Position numbers and translations under genes: made by a program. This document shows positions 35,634 through 49,350 of a stretch of DNA of 64,000 nt, piece after piece. This DNA is from Cylindrodendrum hubeiense (taxonomy: Eukaryota; Ascomycota; Sordariomycetes; Hypocreales; Nectriaceae): NCBI GenBank assembly GCA_014621425.1, contig JAANBB010000061.1, positions 1 through 64,000 on the forward strand. The letters run 5' to 3'. Position 1 is the stretch's first letter. Each line of letters starts with the position of its first letter. The notes under the pieces are model-generated. The model was not told where the DNA came from. It ran no database searches and was given only the letters and a program-made list of their open reading frames with translations.

Positions 35634-37117
35634 GGCTGCGGCAGTGGGATGGGCGACGGTCCCAGCACCTGGTGGAGCGGTCGAGGCGGGGGCTCTATGG
35701 CGGTGATGGCGTAAATCAAGGGTCGTAGACGGTGAGAAACGAGAGAGAGGCTAAGGACGGCAGCGCAGACGGCGGTCGAGCTTGGGCGATGGTGTATCTA
35801 GTGCGGGCAACGGTGAAGCGGCTCTGAGATGTTGCCCGAGATATTGCCCCGCCTAGCTACCACAGCACGGCACAGCGTAGTGTAGCGGGGGTAGCGTCAG
35901 GAGATGCCGGCGAGGGGCGCAAATGCATAAACGCGGGTTGGAACGGATCTTTGATGCGGCAACTTGCTCGTCAGCTTGCTCATCAACTTGCTCAGGGCAC
36001 CATGCAGTCGCTCGTTCTACTGTGTCACAGGCAATCGTGTCGTCGTGGATGTTGTCCTCTTGCTCTGTGCATCTTGGGGGGAGTAAAAGTAGATGCCGAA
36101 GTGCCCCGGCATCCAACCACAGCGGTCAGTCATGAACTGACAGGCCCGGCTATGAATTACGTGCTAGACTGGTTACCTGCTGCCCCTTGCTGCCTAAGGC
36201 ATCCATCCCTCATCCGACGTCATCTGCAGCCCTAATGGACAGAGATGTGCGATGAAGAAGGTACATACGCGTATGAGGTTATCCCAGTCCTTATGGGCTT
36301 ATTTAACACGTTTCATCATTTCTATTGGATTTTTGCTTCCACGAGCAACTATCACCGTCACAGCAATATTCCGCCACACTTTGCCACACCTAGCCACTTA
36401 CAGACGGGCATCAATCTTGGTGCAGCTTAGACAAGCGCAAACACAGTCATGATTTGATGTCCACGTGGAGATGCTTGGCCACCCACAGACACAGATTATT
36501 GTCATTCTGTATTGTTGGCAACTGCAGCATTGAATGGATCGTAGGCTGGCATCAGAGTAAAGCCGACCTTATCAAACGCGCTCTGGGTGGAACAAAAGGC
36601 CCAATTTTGATACGACTGCGGTCGTCCTCCGCCACGTTCTTTAGCTAATACTTAATCAACATGAACGATGAATAGACTCAAAAACCCCTTGCCGATGAGG
36701 TCATTACCCCACCACTTCGATTCCGAAGTAGCTAGGGTTGTTGTCGCATGCAGCCTTATTTACTGAGCCTGCAACTTTCAACGAAAGGAGGCCGCCAGAT
36801 GCGCGTCGCCCCATCAGGAACTGTCTACGGAGTACTCTCACCGGGGTCATCTGCACCAAAAGCCATGGGAGTTGACAAACTGTGGCCAATAAGCGGTGGA
36901 GGACTTAACTTGAGACCTGCCGCGGCCACTCAGGCTTGGCAAAGGCTTGACACAGCCCTGGTGTTCATGCGTTCCATCATCGTACACCACTGATAGGCTT
37001 CATCAATAGCCGTATTGGGCGGTGTAATGGACCTCTCTTTTTTTGGGACCATGGAAGTGATTTGCCGATTTTCTGCCTCCTTTTTCTTTCTTGTCTCCTC
37101 TAGTAACCTTCAAGACA
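35634..37117. other. Intergenic region without supported genes
   Basis: Promoter of the UBX gene at the left and 3' flank of the channel gene at the right. Short frames here show no domains. An imperfect CTTGCTC(AG/AT) repeat lies at about 35,963-35,996. Confidence 0.5.
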
Positions 37118-39042
37118 TTAATTAAAGGATCTGGGGCTCATCCCTGGCTGGTTCCCATTTCCTAATTGGAACACTGGCGGTCGCCTAATTTCCCTCGACG
37201 ACCTCGACATAACATCGTGATCCAAGAACCCCATCTCACTCAGTCCGTCAATCTCATCGGCTTCTTCCTGGACCCCCGGCGGCGGCTTTGCCTCAAAGAC
37301 GGCTTGTATATCACCGTGAGGGGAGTAGCCCGTGAATTGCCACCTCATCGACCTCGAACCCCCCAAGGCGGTCTGGTTCCAAATCCGTCGCTCGTAGAAG
37401 CTGATGAGCAACAGGACGGGGGCATTCACCACCCTGACCATCGCCACGTGGGTGCTGTGGAACGCCCGCGGTGTGATGAGGAACTTGAGCGGGAGAAGGA
37501 TAATGAGGGCGAGAATATTGAAAGGCGGGGGATACGCGAAAATGGCATCGCTCTTTACGCCTTCAAATGTGAGAACGGCGCGCCGAAATTGGATTTCCGC
37601 CGTTTCAGCCGCGATGATCCTGGAGAATGTGTTGGTGAGCAGTGCAACCAGAATCGTTAGAAACAAGGTGTTGCCAAGAAAAGCAAAAGCGATCATCAGA
37701 GCCGGACCCAGAACGGCATGGAACTGGAACGACTCCTCGATCCCCGTCCCATCCAGGCCGAACCAGATCCACAGGAGCCATTTTATCACGGTGTACCATT
37801 TCGGACCAACAGAACTGTCGCCGCTTGTCACCAGCCACTGCAGCGCCAGGAAGAAGCCGGTGAAACACCAGATGGAGAGGAACGTCAGCACCATGAAGTC
37901 CTTCATCATGGCATGAAGCGATATGAAGACGATGTTGTCGGGCATGAGGTTGAATGCGATGCGAGTCAGTAAAACCGGCGCCGCGGTACATAACACATGA
38001 AGGGCGATCCCGTCGTGAATGTGCCCGACCGAGATGTCATACACCCGGATGAAGAAATACACGCCGAAGATCAGTGTAAAGGTGAGATCCAAAAAGGACC
38101 AGAGGCTTTGTGCATGAACCGCCCAACCATGCTCGGTGATGGCAGCAATCTCGTGAAGAACCCAGCCAGCCGTGTAGATAACAAAAGCAATCTCATACAG
38201 AGCGACGTTTGCGCTGTTGCGATGAACCATGACCATGATATAGAGGAGTATCAAGACAATGAAGTGGACCAGCTCGATGATGGTCCGGGACCGAGGTACA
38301 ATAAGGCGATAATGGTTGAATAACGGAGCCTTGGATGGATCGTAAAGGGAAACGGGCTGATGCTTGTAATGGTCGGGCAAAAGATCGATGAATGACAGCG
38401 GCGTATAAACGACCTGTCCCTGGTACACAGCGTTGACAACCCTCTGGCACGCCTTCGAGCTGATGAAATTCTTACTCTCAGAGAGAATGGCGAGCTCAAG
38501 GGCCGTGAGCTTCCTCTCGTTTCCGCCGCGCTTCTGGATGGGCCATTGTCGGTAGCGCCCGGATCGCTCCACGTCTTCAGGAGCACCTGAGAACGGGTCG
38601 TAGCCTTCTACGAGGATGTTCGCCAGCAGTAGCAGGCCCGGAGGCCCCGGGTTGTCCTCGTGGAACTTGCGCAGGACACGCGTCGCCACCAACTCGCAGA
38701 GTGTCGCTCTGGCAAGACCGACGCTCTGGTGGGCGCCGGTGGTCTGCTCGCGAAGAAACTGGACGCGGTTGGCCAAGAGGCAGTACACTGCGATTGTGCG
38801 TTAGTTTAACTCGACTGAAAGAAGCAGATTCGTATCCGTCCAGGATGGGAGGAGAGGCATTCTGGCGAACCTATTAAGAGATCATCGGGATCATAAAGGC
38901 GTTCCACTAAAGGCCGGGTGACGAGCGTGTTCACCCTGGGGCTGGTCAACTGATCGCGCGTATATGGATCATCTAACAAGGCATACGATTAGTTTCTAAT
39001 TCGATTATACCTCAAGAGGGCGAACCTACCAATGCTTGCCAT
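37118..39042 (-). CDS. Yvc1-like TRP-family calcium/cation channel
   Basis: Exons on the minus strand: 39,030-39,042 (13 nt), 38,871-38,972 and 37,118-38,787; 594 residues in frame. The N-terminus after splicing reads MASIDDPYT, then RPLVERLYDPDDLLIVYCLLANR, the conserved opening of fungal vacuolar TRP channels. The first 200 or so residues form the cytosolic N-domain. About six hydrophobic segments follow between residues of about 210 and 470, with a pore region around WLLWIWFGLDGTG. The tail after about 500 is soluble. Yeast Yvc1 releases Ca2+ from the vacuole under osmotic and oxidative stress; localisation here is inferred. The Asp-rich C-terminal Ca2+-binding motif of yeast Yvc1 is not obvious. 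Confidence 0.88.
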
Positions 39043-39809
39043 GACAAGGCTCCTGATGCTGCAAACGATCAATCAGCACGTTGTTCCAGCATCCGCTTAG
39101 ACGCCTGCGACTGCGTGCGACAAAGCTTCACTTCTCACCGATGCATTGTGGTGAAAACAGGAGGCGATCGCTGGCTACGCTCATCGCCGAGGCAAGGATC
39201 TGTCTCGGCGCTTTCGTCAACTTCGAAGAACGGCATGTGGTCGTTGTTATTGTCATCGTAACCGTAGGGTCCTAAGCCGGCCGCATCGTCATCTTCATCC
39301 ATGACTCGTTGAGGGACGCAGGAAGACGCGAGATTCCCAGATCACAGGAACAAATATGAGCCAGGTAAATCGCAAAACTTGTTAAATAAGTTTCATCAGT
39401 AGGCGCAGTCCAAACGGGTACCTGAGGGATTTGATGCACGTGGGTGACACTATACGAAGGGTCATCTCGGAATGGTCGATGACGCACCTGGCGATCCAAA
39501 CCTACCCTAGACCCAACCCGATTAACAGCATTTACTCAGCCTCCTTGCCAATTTATTAGTCTTGATTCTATGTATTGGTGGGTACCATCCATGAATCTTA
39601 TCTTTAATTGCATTTGACTCTGTCTGGGTGTAGGTGGTTTCCTTATGCGGGCGATTTGGTTGGCGCTTTCATCTTCACCATGACCCGCCGGAACCATTGC
39701 ATCTGAACATGACCTCACCCATAAATTGCAAACTTTGAAGAACATTTCTGTGATTCCACAAATAGTCTAAACTCTATAACGACAATTCATTATCAGCACT
39801 GCCGACTCT
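39043..39809. other. Intergenic region between the channel and ECM29 genes
   Basis: About 770 nt holding the channel promoter and the ECM29 3' flank. I see no supported coding sequence or RNA gene. Confidence 0.5.
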
Positions 39810-42800
39810 CTACTTCAGCTCCGCTAAAATTCCCTTCAGAACCTTCTGTACCTCCAACGATCGCTCCCCCTTTATCGCTCCATTTACCATCGCTCTGAAC
39901 TGCTCAATGTCCGGCCCAGCCTGCCCAAACACTCCTCTCGCCCTGGCCTTAAGCGTAGCACCGATGGCCTTCGCCCTCAGCACCCGCTGCGGCTCAGTGC
40001 CCACATCCACTAGATCCATATCGAGGCTGAGCAGGTATGTTACGGCAATGCCCTTGTCGTCGTTTGCCGCCGCCGAAGGAGAGGTTGCAGCATCCATCAA
40101 ATCGCTCACAGACTTATACCAGACCTGCCTCTTGATTGTGGAGAATTTGGGGCTCGAAAGGAATGGCTTGAGAATGTCTAGGACATTGCTCAAGACTGCC
40201 AATGAATCCTCCTTCATCTTCGAGGGACTATATCCCCGAGCAACAGCCTCTAGGCCGTTCCTGGCAGTCTTCTCTGCCAAGTCTTCCTTTGAATCAACCT
40301 CCATCTTGTCCTCGTCTTTCCACTCCTCCAGGTGTGGTGTCACAATGTCTGAGATTTCGCTCAGAAGGTCGAGGTCATCCCGAGCCTGGGCAAACTTCCA
40401 GAGGCAGCAGAACGCAGGTACCCGATACTCCTCGTTGTTGCGCTTCGCTTCTCGCAGCGCCACCTTCTTCATCTGAGCCGCAATCTTCGAGTCCGTTGAC
40501 CAGAGCGATCGGCCTTTCCCAACGAACTCGGGGAACGCCTCGAGAAGCTTTTCCTTGCCCGGGAAGGTCTTCAATGCAAGAGTCTTGTCAAACACAGGCC
40601 ATATCTTGCTCAAATTGGCGTCGTTAATCTGACCGCTTGCCTCACTGGCGCTGGCCACATCTTGCACCATCGCGGCAACGGTAAAAGCTCCGGTGTGTCG
40701 CAGTGCCCACTGTTGTGTGTCGAGGCACCGTTCCACCATGGCAACAATCTCCGAGACGTAACGGACAACAGTGCGATTGCTTCCGGCATGCTGGTTCCAC
40801 ACCTCCTTGAATACTTTGCCGGTATACTCGTCTGTGTCATGAGAACCGAGATATGCAAACGGAAGTAAATCGGTCTCGAGAGTGGAAAAGTGATCAGGGG
40901 AGACCTTGGCCAATGATACGATTACGTCCGAAATTTTCTGGCGCCGGGACTCATCGTCTGACGCGAAGTACATGTTGATAAACCGCTCACAGAATCGTTG
41001 CTTGCCAACTTCTGGCACAACCCTCATCATGTACGCAGTGGCACGAGCATAAGCCTGGCTGACTTCGTCGTTCTTGTCCATCGTCTGCTTCTCCATGAGC
41101 TGGAGGAACCGCCCGGCAAACGACTGGATGTCGTTTGTATGACGGGTGAAAAGTGTCGTTAATACTCGACTGCAACCAATCTTGGTGGGCATGCCAATGG
41201 CAGTCTTGATCGTAGCCTCGAGCTTAGGTGCAAGCTCAGTCATGACGTCCGCGTCAATGAAGCGAAGAGCGTTTTCAATAGCCTCCGAAATGGGTGACCT
41301 ATTGACCATTTGCGACCTCAGCTTATCAATCTCGTCTCGGCTATCCTCTCCAGCTCTTTGATAGTGATAGTTGATTTGCTGAGGCTCGATGGAGCTAAGT
41401 AATCCGAGGAGCTGAGAAACCATGTCCGAAATGAAAGGCCGCAGCGCTTTGCCTCCCTGCTTCGCAATCTTCATCACTGTAATTGTGGCAAAGATTTGAA
41501 CATCCTGCACTGAACTCTCGACACCCTTGTCAGACAACAGGAACGGAAGGGCTTCCTTCATCATGGCCTGTGCAGCTGATTTGTTGGTACCTTCCTCGAG
41601 CTGTCGGACAAGGCTGTTGGACAATGTCATGCACAGACGGAGAGCAGCTTCTCGGACAGATCCCTTGACATCGTCAAGAACTTTGAGTGCCGCTATCCAA
41701 ATATCTCGATAGTGCTTCTCGTACTGAGGAAATGGTCGACCATGAATGAGGTCTGAGATGGCAGCACAACTCGCTTCTCGCATGCGCCATTCGCGCCCGA
41801 GGATACTCTTCAAGAGATCTTCAAGGATGGCATCAAAGTGGGTATCTATGACGTTTGCAGAATCCTTGACAAGGGACTTCCAAATATCGTCCATGGATCG
41901 TTGGACATTTTGGTTAGGATCGAATCGGTATCTGTATAGCTTGGGGTATAACTTGGGGTCGACTTCCGACTCTGACAAGATGTTGCTGAGTCCGAAGCGT
42001 CCAAAAGCTGATCGGGTAGACCATGTTGCAGCATTTGCGGCCAGGGACATGAATTTGTACACGAGTCGCTGATCGCCAACTTCATTTGCGAGACTGACAA
42101 TGTCCTTGTAAGAAGTGATGGAGCCGCCCTCACCGGTAGGGAGAGCACCTGGCTCAAAGAGCTCTGTTTCGTGGTCAACCTTGAGTTGAGTTCCAGAACC
42201 GGTGAAAGCAGAAACAAGGTCCTTAACAAGAGTGCTCTTCAGGTCGGCATCACCACGCTCGTAAACCAAAGACAGACCGCGCGATGCTGTCTCCTGCACA
42301 AGCTCATCTCTTGCGCTCAGGAGTCGCATGAATGCAGCTTGTGCCTCTCGGAGTCGTGACTGAACCTCGGTGAGATGGGAGCAGTACTGAACGATGCAGA
42401 ATAGCCAGATTCCCGATGCCTTGAGCAGTGAAGGCTTGGTGGCTTTGGAATCCGTAAAGAGCTTGTTCATAACTGCAACCAACCTTGACTCTCGCGAACC
42501 ATTGTGCTCCTGGCAAGCCCGTGATTCCACATCCTTGGTCAACTTGACGTAGTCCGAGTCCCAACGGGCGATCGCTGCCGTGATCGCATCGCCGACGGTG
42601 AATTGGATCTCAACACGCTTGATCTCATGTAGGCTAAATAGCTCTTTGAGGATGGAGCCCAATACTCCATGTGACCAGCCGTCGCCATTCTCGGGCACAA
42701 TTTGATCCTCCTCGGTTTCTTCCAGGCCGGTAGCCAACCTTCCAAGAGCAAGAATAGCCTTTTCATTGCTCTTCTTTGCTTGAGTAGCCAGCTTCTTCAC

Positions 42801-45394
42801 CACGACTTCGAGAGACTGGTCGCCTTCACGTGGAGGCACGGCCAAACCTGCAGTCCATAACTGGGCAAATGACTCCAAGCCAGCGTCATAGAGAGACGAT
42901 GCGACGTTCTCGCCGGTGAGAAGACCTGAAGGATATCGAATATCGCCCGGCAATGGTTGGCCATAGTAAACACACCGAGAGCAGACGTGACTAAACGCTA
43001 GTAGTGCTCCCTCGGCAGCGTTCAAGTCGGGCCCAAACGCAGTCTCGGCCTTCTCGAACAGAGAAACAAGTGTCTTGCAGCAATTCTCGACCGAGTCAGG
43101 GTCATTTGCCAGATGCGACGCAAGAATACCCAATGCCCGGGAGCCAAGAGACCGGATTTCCTTGTTGTTTGACTTGATCAATGGCAGCAGATTGTTGCTG
43201 AACTGGGTCAGGAAACCCAATGAACCACCTGGGCTGAGGGATGCCACGTCAACAAAGCAGCGTATGCATTCCTCTGTGATCACAGAATCCTCGACAGCAG
43301 CACCGTCAAGGCAGGCCTTGAGGTAAAAGACAACAAATCCGCCGTCGACGGTGTGCAGGTAGGCTGAAATCTTCTCCCGAGTTCTGATATCCGTCTTAAC
43401 GCGAGCGTCGAGGGTTTGCATCCAGTCTGGTTCGAGCTTGAAGTCTTCTAGAGCAGTGAGAAACATGATGTGCTTGATGTAGCGCAAGGCAACTGGAAAA
43501 GCAGAGATTCGGGAACCCTCAAAGTTCTCAAATACAGAATGTCGCAATACTTTCAACTCTGGCAGCGACGGCCGTTCTGAGTGTGTATCTGGGCCGATCA
43601 ATGCCCCGAAAAACTTGATGACCATGTCAGTCCAGTCAGGCTTAGCCGGACTGGTATCAACATGGGCGAAGTAAGTCCAAGGGTCAAGACCCTTGTGGCC
43701 CTGTTCAATCACGTCGTTTCGTTCATCTGCTTTTCCACCTATGGCAAGGATATCGATCCAGCGTCCGGTGATGTCGGAGAATTCAAGGCATTGGTTTGCC
43801 CACTTGACAACAGCGTGACGCGTGCTTCGTACGGCCGGCGCTTCATCGGAGAGAGACATGTATGTGAGTAGCATGCTCTTCAGGCCCTCGGCCTTACTGC
43901 CAGCTGTGGCCGGGAGACCAGCTGTCAAGCTGGATAGCGCGCCGTCGATGTTGACAACCGCGTCATTGATGGGATCTTCTGACAGAGACCGGAATAGCCA
44001 GCTAGCGAGATCAAGTCTCTCAGCAACTGGCATGACTGCACTTCTAGCAAGGACACCAATTGTTTCATATGCCTTTGATCGAAGCGTAATGTCGTCATGA
44101 GATGTGTTTTCAGGTCCAGGCCAGCCCTGGGCCTCGATATAAGCTCTCATGTTCTTGATAAGAGGAAGAGCAATGGTGAAGCCTTCCTTCGAGGGCCCAA
44201 TACGAGCCACCCATGAAAGGTACTGGAATAGAGCTTTGTGAAGCTTAGTACGCTCAAGGGTACTGGTAGGGCGTAAGGGTTGACCGGTAGCATCTTCCGA
44301 TTGTGGTGGTGCGAAGTCTAAGTCCACCACAGCCATGATGTTCTCGGACATGGTGGTCGACACAGCAGACTTGGACAGCATATTTAGGATACGCGTGCGA
44401 TACGCGGCGGGTAGAACCGAGTGCGCCTGGAATAAACGTCGGACGAGAGGCTCATTTTCCATCGAGACAGAGCTTCTCTTGAGAATCTCTTCCGCTGATG
44501 ACGCGACCCTGTTGTCGAAGCTGGACGCAGCATACACTGCCGGCAGGAACTTCTCCTCATCCGTAAACGCGCCACTGGCGAACAGGACCACAAGTTTCAC
44601 CTTCAGTTCTGACATGCGCTGGAAGATCTTCTGCGACTCCGGGTTTTCTACCGAGATAAGGTCGATTTCTTGCTGCGATAGAGTTGGGTTTGATAGGGCC
44701 CAGGTTTGGTTTCCAATCGGAGTCCTTAATCGGAGGAAGACGCTGATTAGCTTGGCCAGATACTTGGCATCGGCTTCATCTGAGAGGCCGATCACGTCCC
44801 GGAAGTTCTCATCGTCTTTGCCACCTCTTGGGGGTATCCGCACATCAAGGAGAAGCCGTAGGATAACGTGGAACAAGGCACCGGCCCTCGATTGGCCTTC
44901 CTCCTTGGCAAAGCCTTTCAGGGCCTTGGGGATGAGGTCTCTTCGATCGTCATCATCGATACGCTCCAAGCTATGCTGGATTCCCGAAAGGTCCAGTTGC
45001 TTTACCAGCGGCGAGTCGGTTGACTTGTACTGGTCGAGAAGTGCACCCACTGGTAACACAACCCTGCAGATCATTAGCGGCTGCTCCCAGTTGGATGGGG
45101 ATGAGAGGAGGCCGAGGCACATACTGGGGGGGCTGGATAAAGGTTTTGAGCCTGGCAAATATCTGAACGACCTGCACATCTTTAGCGGCTGCAGACGACC
45201 GCATCTACAGCTGATCCGCGACTCACCTTGGCTCTCACTTGAGCATGCTCACTGGAGGCTTTGAGCAGTACTGGGGTAAGATATCGCTGTAGCAGCTGGT
45301 GGAGCTTCTCCTCCTTGTTTGCAACTCCAAGAATCTTCAGCTCAACGCTGTCCAGCAACTGCAATTCTCGTTCCTTGGTCGATGAAGCCGCCAT
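39810..45394 (-). CDS. ecm29: Proteasome adaptor and scaffold protein Ecm29
   Basis: Exons on the minus strand: 45,227-45,394, 45,125-45,171 (47 nt) and 39,810-45,063; 1,822 residues, matching the usual Ecm29 length. The N-terminus (ELQLLDSVELKILGVANKEEKLHQLLQRYLTPVLLK) and the joined segment IFARLKTFIQPPQVVLPVGALL are typical of the family. The rest is an all-helical HEAT-repeat array, with recognisable stretches such as GRFGLSNILSE and LYPKLYRYRFDPN that mark the conserved Ecm29 core. The protein tethers 20S core and 19S regulatory particle and inspects faulty proteasomes, acting in cytosol and nucleus. The second intron would be missed easily: without splicing it the large frame opens at a false ATG at 45,179. 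Confidence 0.93.
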
Positions 45395-47558
45395 GATGGG
45401 TGGGTGATGCCAGATCGTGGGGTGAGCCAGTGGCGGGGGAGCAGCGCCGTGAAGCGGTGGGAATCTCTAGATGGCGCGGAAGCAAAGGCAAGAAAAATGC
45501 AGAAACGAAGAAACAACGCCAAGATGGGATTCCGACGGCGAGATTACGACGCAGTTTCACAAATGAGGTGTAGGCAGCTCTGGGTGACGAGTTGCTTGAG
45601 CTTCCGCTTTGCCTCAAGTCAACGATGTGTTGACGAATGACGTATGACTAAGCTATGGAAGGTGAGAGCTGTTGACCGTCCCCATCACGTGACAGTCAAG
45701 CTGCATTGAAGCTTGGAGAGAACATCTGAACAGCACCGCGTCGCATTGCGATCTATCCAGTTCGAGTGCCTACAATGGATTTTCTGCTTTTGGAAGACAG
45801 TATGACTCCTGCGAGACTGGCCACTCCAGGTATAACCAGTTTCCAAGCTACGGGCGGCTTCTTATCTTGTCAACATTAAACGCAGTAAATATTCGCCACA
45901 TCGCCTTCAAGCGTTAGGTGCTAACTACTCCGGGGCGGTCCTTTGAATATGAATACCTGTCGTCGGATGATTAAGCTGTCGCCAAGATAATATTTGGTAT
46001 CTGTTAAGCATGATGGCGACGAAGGTTGTGAATTATCAATTCTGATTCAGCAGACAGGGACCCTGAAGCGGATTTCCGGTGGCGCTGACCATTGGCGAAT
46101 TGGTTGCTGGATTGGTCCCGACGGCACTTATCTTGCAGCAAAGTTCCGAATACATTCAAGCAAAGAAACAAAAAACGGAGAGAATTACTGCAACTACTGC
46201 AACATCTAGGTACGGTCACTGACGCGCGGTGTAGGACACGACCAGCGCCCAGTGTTCCATGGCTTCCTCGGTCCCTGGCTGCCATTCGTCCGCATGCTGG
46301 AGGGTGGCATTCTGAACCAACCCGAACAATCTCAAACGAGTTGCGAGAGACGACTGTCCAGCGCCACCACGGCTCGATCCAGTGATATGCCTCGAGCGTC
46401 CACCCAAAGGATTGCCCCCAGATCGGTCTTCGCACTCACATGACGGAACGATCACGGCCGGAAACGTCGGGACTCTGGATCCACTGCCGGATCTATTCGG
46501 CAGGACAGGTTTTTGTCACAACCCTGTCCGATACCGGCTGAGAGGAAGCAGGGCCGAGGACCGTGACGCGGCAGACAGTCCCAAGGGAGGGTGAGAAGTC
46601 GTGGGCTCTACCAGCGTGCCCAGCGTGCCCAGCGTCCAATGGTGCGTCTCGCCTTGGGAATGCAAATGCTTCGTAATCTGGGTTGGGGCAGTGCTCACTC
46701 ACTCAGTCCGGCGTGCCAGCAGAGGCGGATTTACAAGAGTGACGCTGGATCTCGGTTCGGACATGGGAGCCGATGGCCTTCCCCACAGCGCAAAGCTATT
46801 CAGGTGTCATATGGTCCTGGATCGAAGCCCTCTACGGCTCGAGGATGCAAGAAATCCCATTGTCCAGCCGGGCTCGACGCGAGAAAAGCCAATAAGCAAC
46901 GTTCCTGGCCGAAGCAAGCAAGCAAGACATGGACATGGGCATGGGCAGCGCCTTGGAAAAGGGAAGGGCTTTTTTGCCTGGGCGGGCTGAAACCATGAGA
47001 CGCCCCGCACGATATAGGCACGCCCTGAGACCTGGCCGTGAAGTCCTGGATACCACAGTGCTGCTAACGAATGCCTGTCAGAAATGATGTGACTCTTGTG
47101 TCATTGCGAGCTAAAATTCTCAGCGGTTTCTCACTACCTTGCAAAGTCGGAGTAGTCCCATGACTGGTGATGCTGTCATGGCTTGTCGCTTTGACATTGG
47201 GGTCTGCGGTTCGGGGGCTCGGGCTCTCTTCTCACCTGGGTCTGCCTAGGACCCGTGAGCTTCTAAAAATGGCCATTCGTCATCGGTCCACGGCCGGGTT
47301 TGACGAATTGGTAGGGTTGCAAGGGGTGCTGGCCGATCTGCACGCAGTATCCGGGGCCCTGGTTGAGAGGGATGCGACTGGAAAGCAGGAACTAGAAGCT
47401 CAACACGGACCCGAGTCAGGCTGAAATGAAGACGGTCCAAGATCGAACGGCATTTGATCGATGCTTTGATTTCGGAATTGATGATAGCTCAGAATTCCAG
47501 GCATCGCACTAGCGGCCTAATTCAGTGCATGGTTCATGGCGTCGAATGCATACTGCCA

Positions 47559-47590
47559 TGATGCCCTGATGCCCTGATGCCCTGATGCCA
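47559..47590 (+). repeat. Octanucleotide tandem repeat (CTGATGCC)
   Basis: Four near-perfect tandem copies of an eight-base unit, ATGCCCTG in rotation, are directly visible. It lies in gene-free DNA, so a length polymorphism would not affect a protein. Confidence 0.8.
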
Positions 47591-49322
47591 GGCATTGGTT
47601 GGTGCTCACATGAAGAATTTCAATCTCGAATTTAAAGCAAAGGTTCCAGGCCCCCAGCTTTCTGTGCCGTGCGAACTCTCACCTGAAAACCTCAACCCTG
47701 CCTGGTCAAGCCAAACTTTTGAGCCCGCGTCATCTGTCCAGCTGAGTTGCAAAGTGAGGGGCAAGGTTGTTCGGTGATCCCGTGGCATGGCCGACTGAGA
47801 GTGGCCGGGGTGATTGGACGAACAGGTATCCGGACCTTTGGTAGTTGGCTTCGGGCTGCTCGCAAGGAAGTCGGGTGCTCGAATCTAGGTTGTGCAGAGG
47901 CTGCAGCGCGACCAATGTATGAAATAATCTCTCATGCGTCGGGCTGATCCACCGACTACAACGCCCAGATGTCTGGAAAAGCTCCCATTCGCTCCTGATT
48001 CGACAGTCCCCCAGCGACGGCGTGCTGCAGCGCCACCCTTCGAGCATCCTCTGGGGCAGCGGAGGCCCAACACCAACTTGGCGGCCTCGGTAAAGCTGGC
48101 GCAGCACGAATGGCGTGAGGACGGTCAATTCAAGCAAGGAACAAATTGGTTTCTCGTGGGAGCGGGCAAATGAGAACCATCACCAGGGTTGGTTCAAGCC
48201 CTGGCGCGGCTGGAGCCTCTAGCCGTGGGTGGGACAGACCAGATCTGGTGGACGCCACCATGCCCTGGATGGGGTTTGCAGCCACGCCACCGTGTGCTTT
48301 GAGTCGAGCCAGTCAAACATGGGTGCAATAGTTCATGGCCGGTGTACAGACTACCACTCTGGGAGCTCTTTGGCCGTCGACAACGCAAGCGAAGGGAGGG
48401 GACGGAGGCCGCAGACGGGACGATTGAGTTAGGGGGTGATGGCGGGATACTGGGTGAGACAGAACAGGTTTGCAGCAATCAAACCAGGTGCGCCGTCGAG
48501 AGTCAGGCACAGATGGTGCTCGTCTATGATCCGCAACGTGGCCTGTGTCTGAATGGATCCAATTCATCCGTTCATCAACGGTTTGACCCATCACAGCTCT
48601 GCGAAAGCAATGACGTTGGTCGGTGCGATAGCCTACGTCGCAGAGCTGCAGTGAATACGGACGGACGGACTGGCTGAGCGTCGGCCAGGGCATCACAGCG
48701 GCACGGCTCAAGCTCCCTTGCGTGCCAGGCACGCGAGGACCGGTAGCTTCTGGTGCCGCGCCAGCGCCAGGCCTTGTGTCACGTTGTTGCGACCAGGAGT
48801 CTCGGACAGCAAGACGCGGCACGCTTGACAGTCCAACGGCTGTGAGAGCTTCCCGAATGAGTGACGCTGGCTCAAGCAAGGGGTCTTGGTGGATTGAGAC
48901 ACGAATTTCGGCAGGCCTGTAATTGCCTCCAGCTCCCGCAACGAAAGACAGCTGGGGAACGAGGTCAAATGACGAGCTGAGACAACAAAGGCCATCTGGT
49001 CGTGCGCATGCAACAGAGCTGCCTCGCACGGAGCCAACACACGCACTCCACATTCTCCTCCCACACAACACACGCTGGTGTCTGGAGGATGACGGACATG
49101 TTGGGTTACTGGTAACACTGCCCCTTCATTCCATGCGATAGCCTGATCAGAACGAACTCTAAACGACTGTGTTAGCGTACCAAGAAGAACGCGCGCATCC
49201 TTCGGGTCCTTTCTCTTTACTCTCGGATGGTGAATTTAGATCAGCAACCCCCAAGTCTGTGGGTGAGATTCTTCATTCTCACCAGTCAAGGGGTTCCGCC
49301 TTGCTGATACCGAGCGGGCGCT

Positions 49323-49350
49323 GACGAACTGGCGCCGACGAACTGGCGCC
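49323..49350 (+). repeat. Two identical 14-nt tandem copies
   Basis: GACGAACTGGCGCC occurs twice directly adjacent (49,323-49,336 and 49,337-49,350). The GGCGCC inside each copy is palindromic. It lies in gene-free DNA. Confidence 0.8.

Noticed and set aside
45125..45179. Start of Ecm29 at the ATG at 45,179
   Set aside because: It reads an intron in the wrong frame. Splicing 45,227/45,171 and 45,125/45,063 restores the conserved family N-terminus.
44335..45264. 309-residue open frame on the + strand
   Set aside because: Antisense to ECM29 exons; Arg/Ser-rich without family features.
47559..47590. CRISPR-like array
   Set aside because: Units are eight bases with no spacers; this is a simple tandem repeat, and the genome is eukaryotic.
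48313..49071. 252-residue open frame on the minus strand
   Set aside because: No motif, unusual Cys/Arg/Ser-rich composition and no splice structure; probably chance in GC-balanced DNA.
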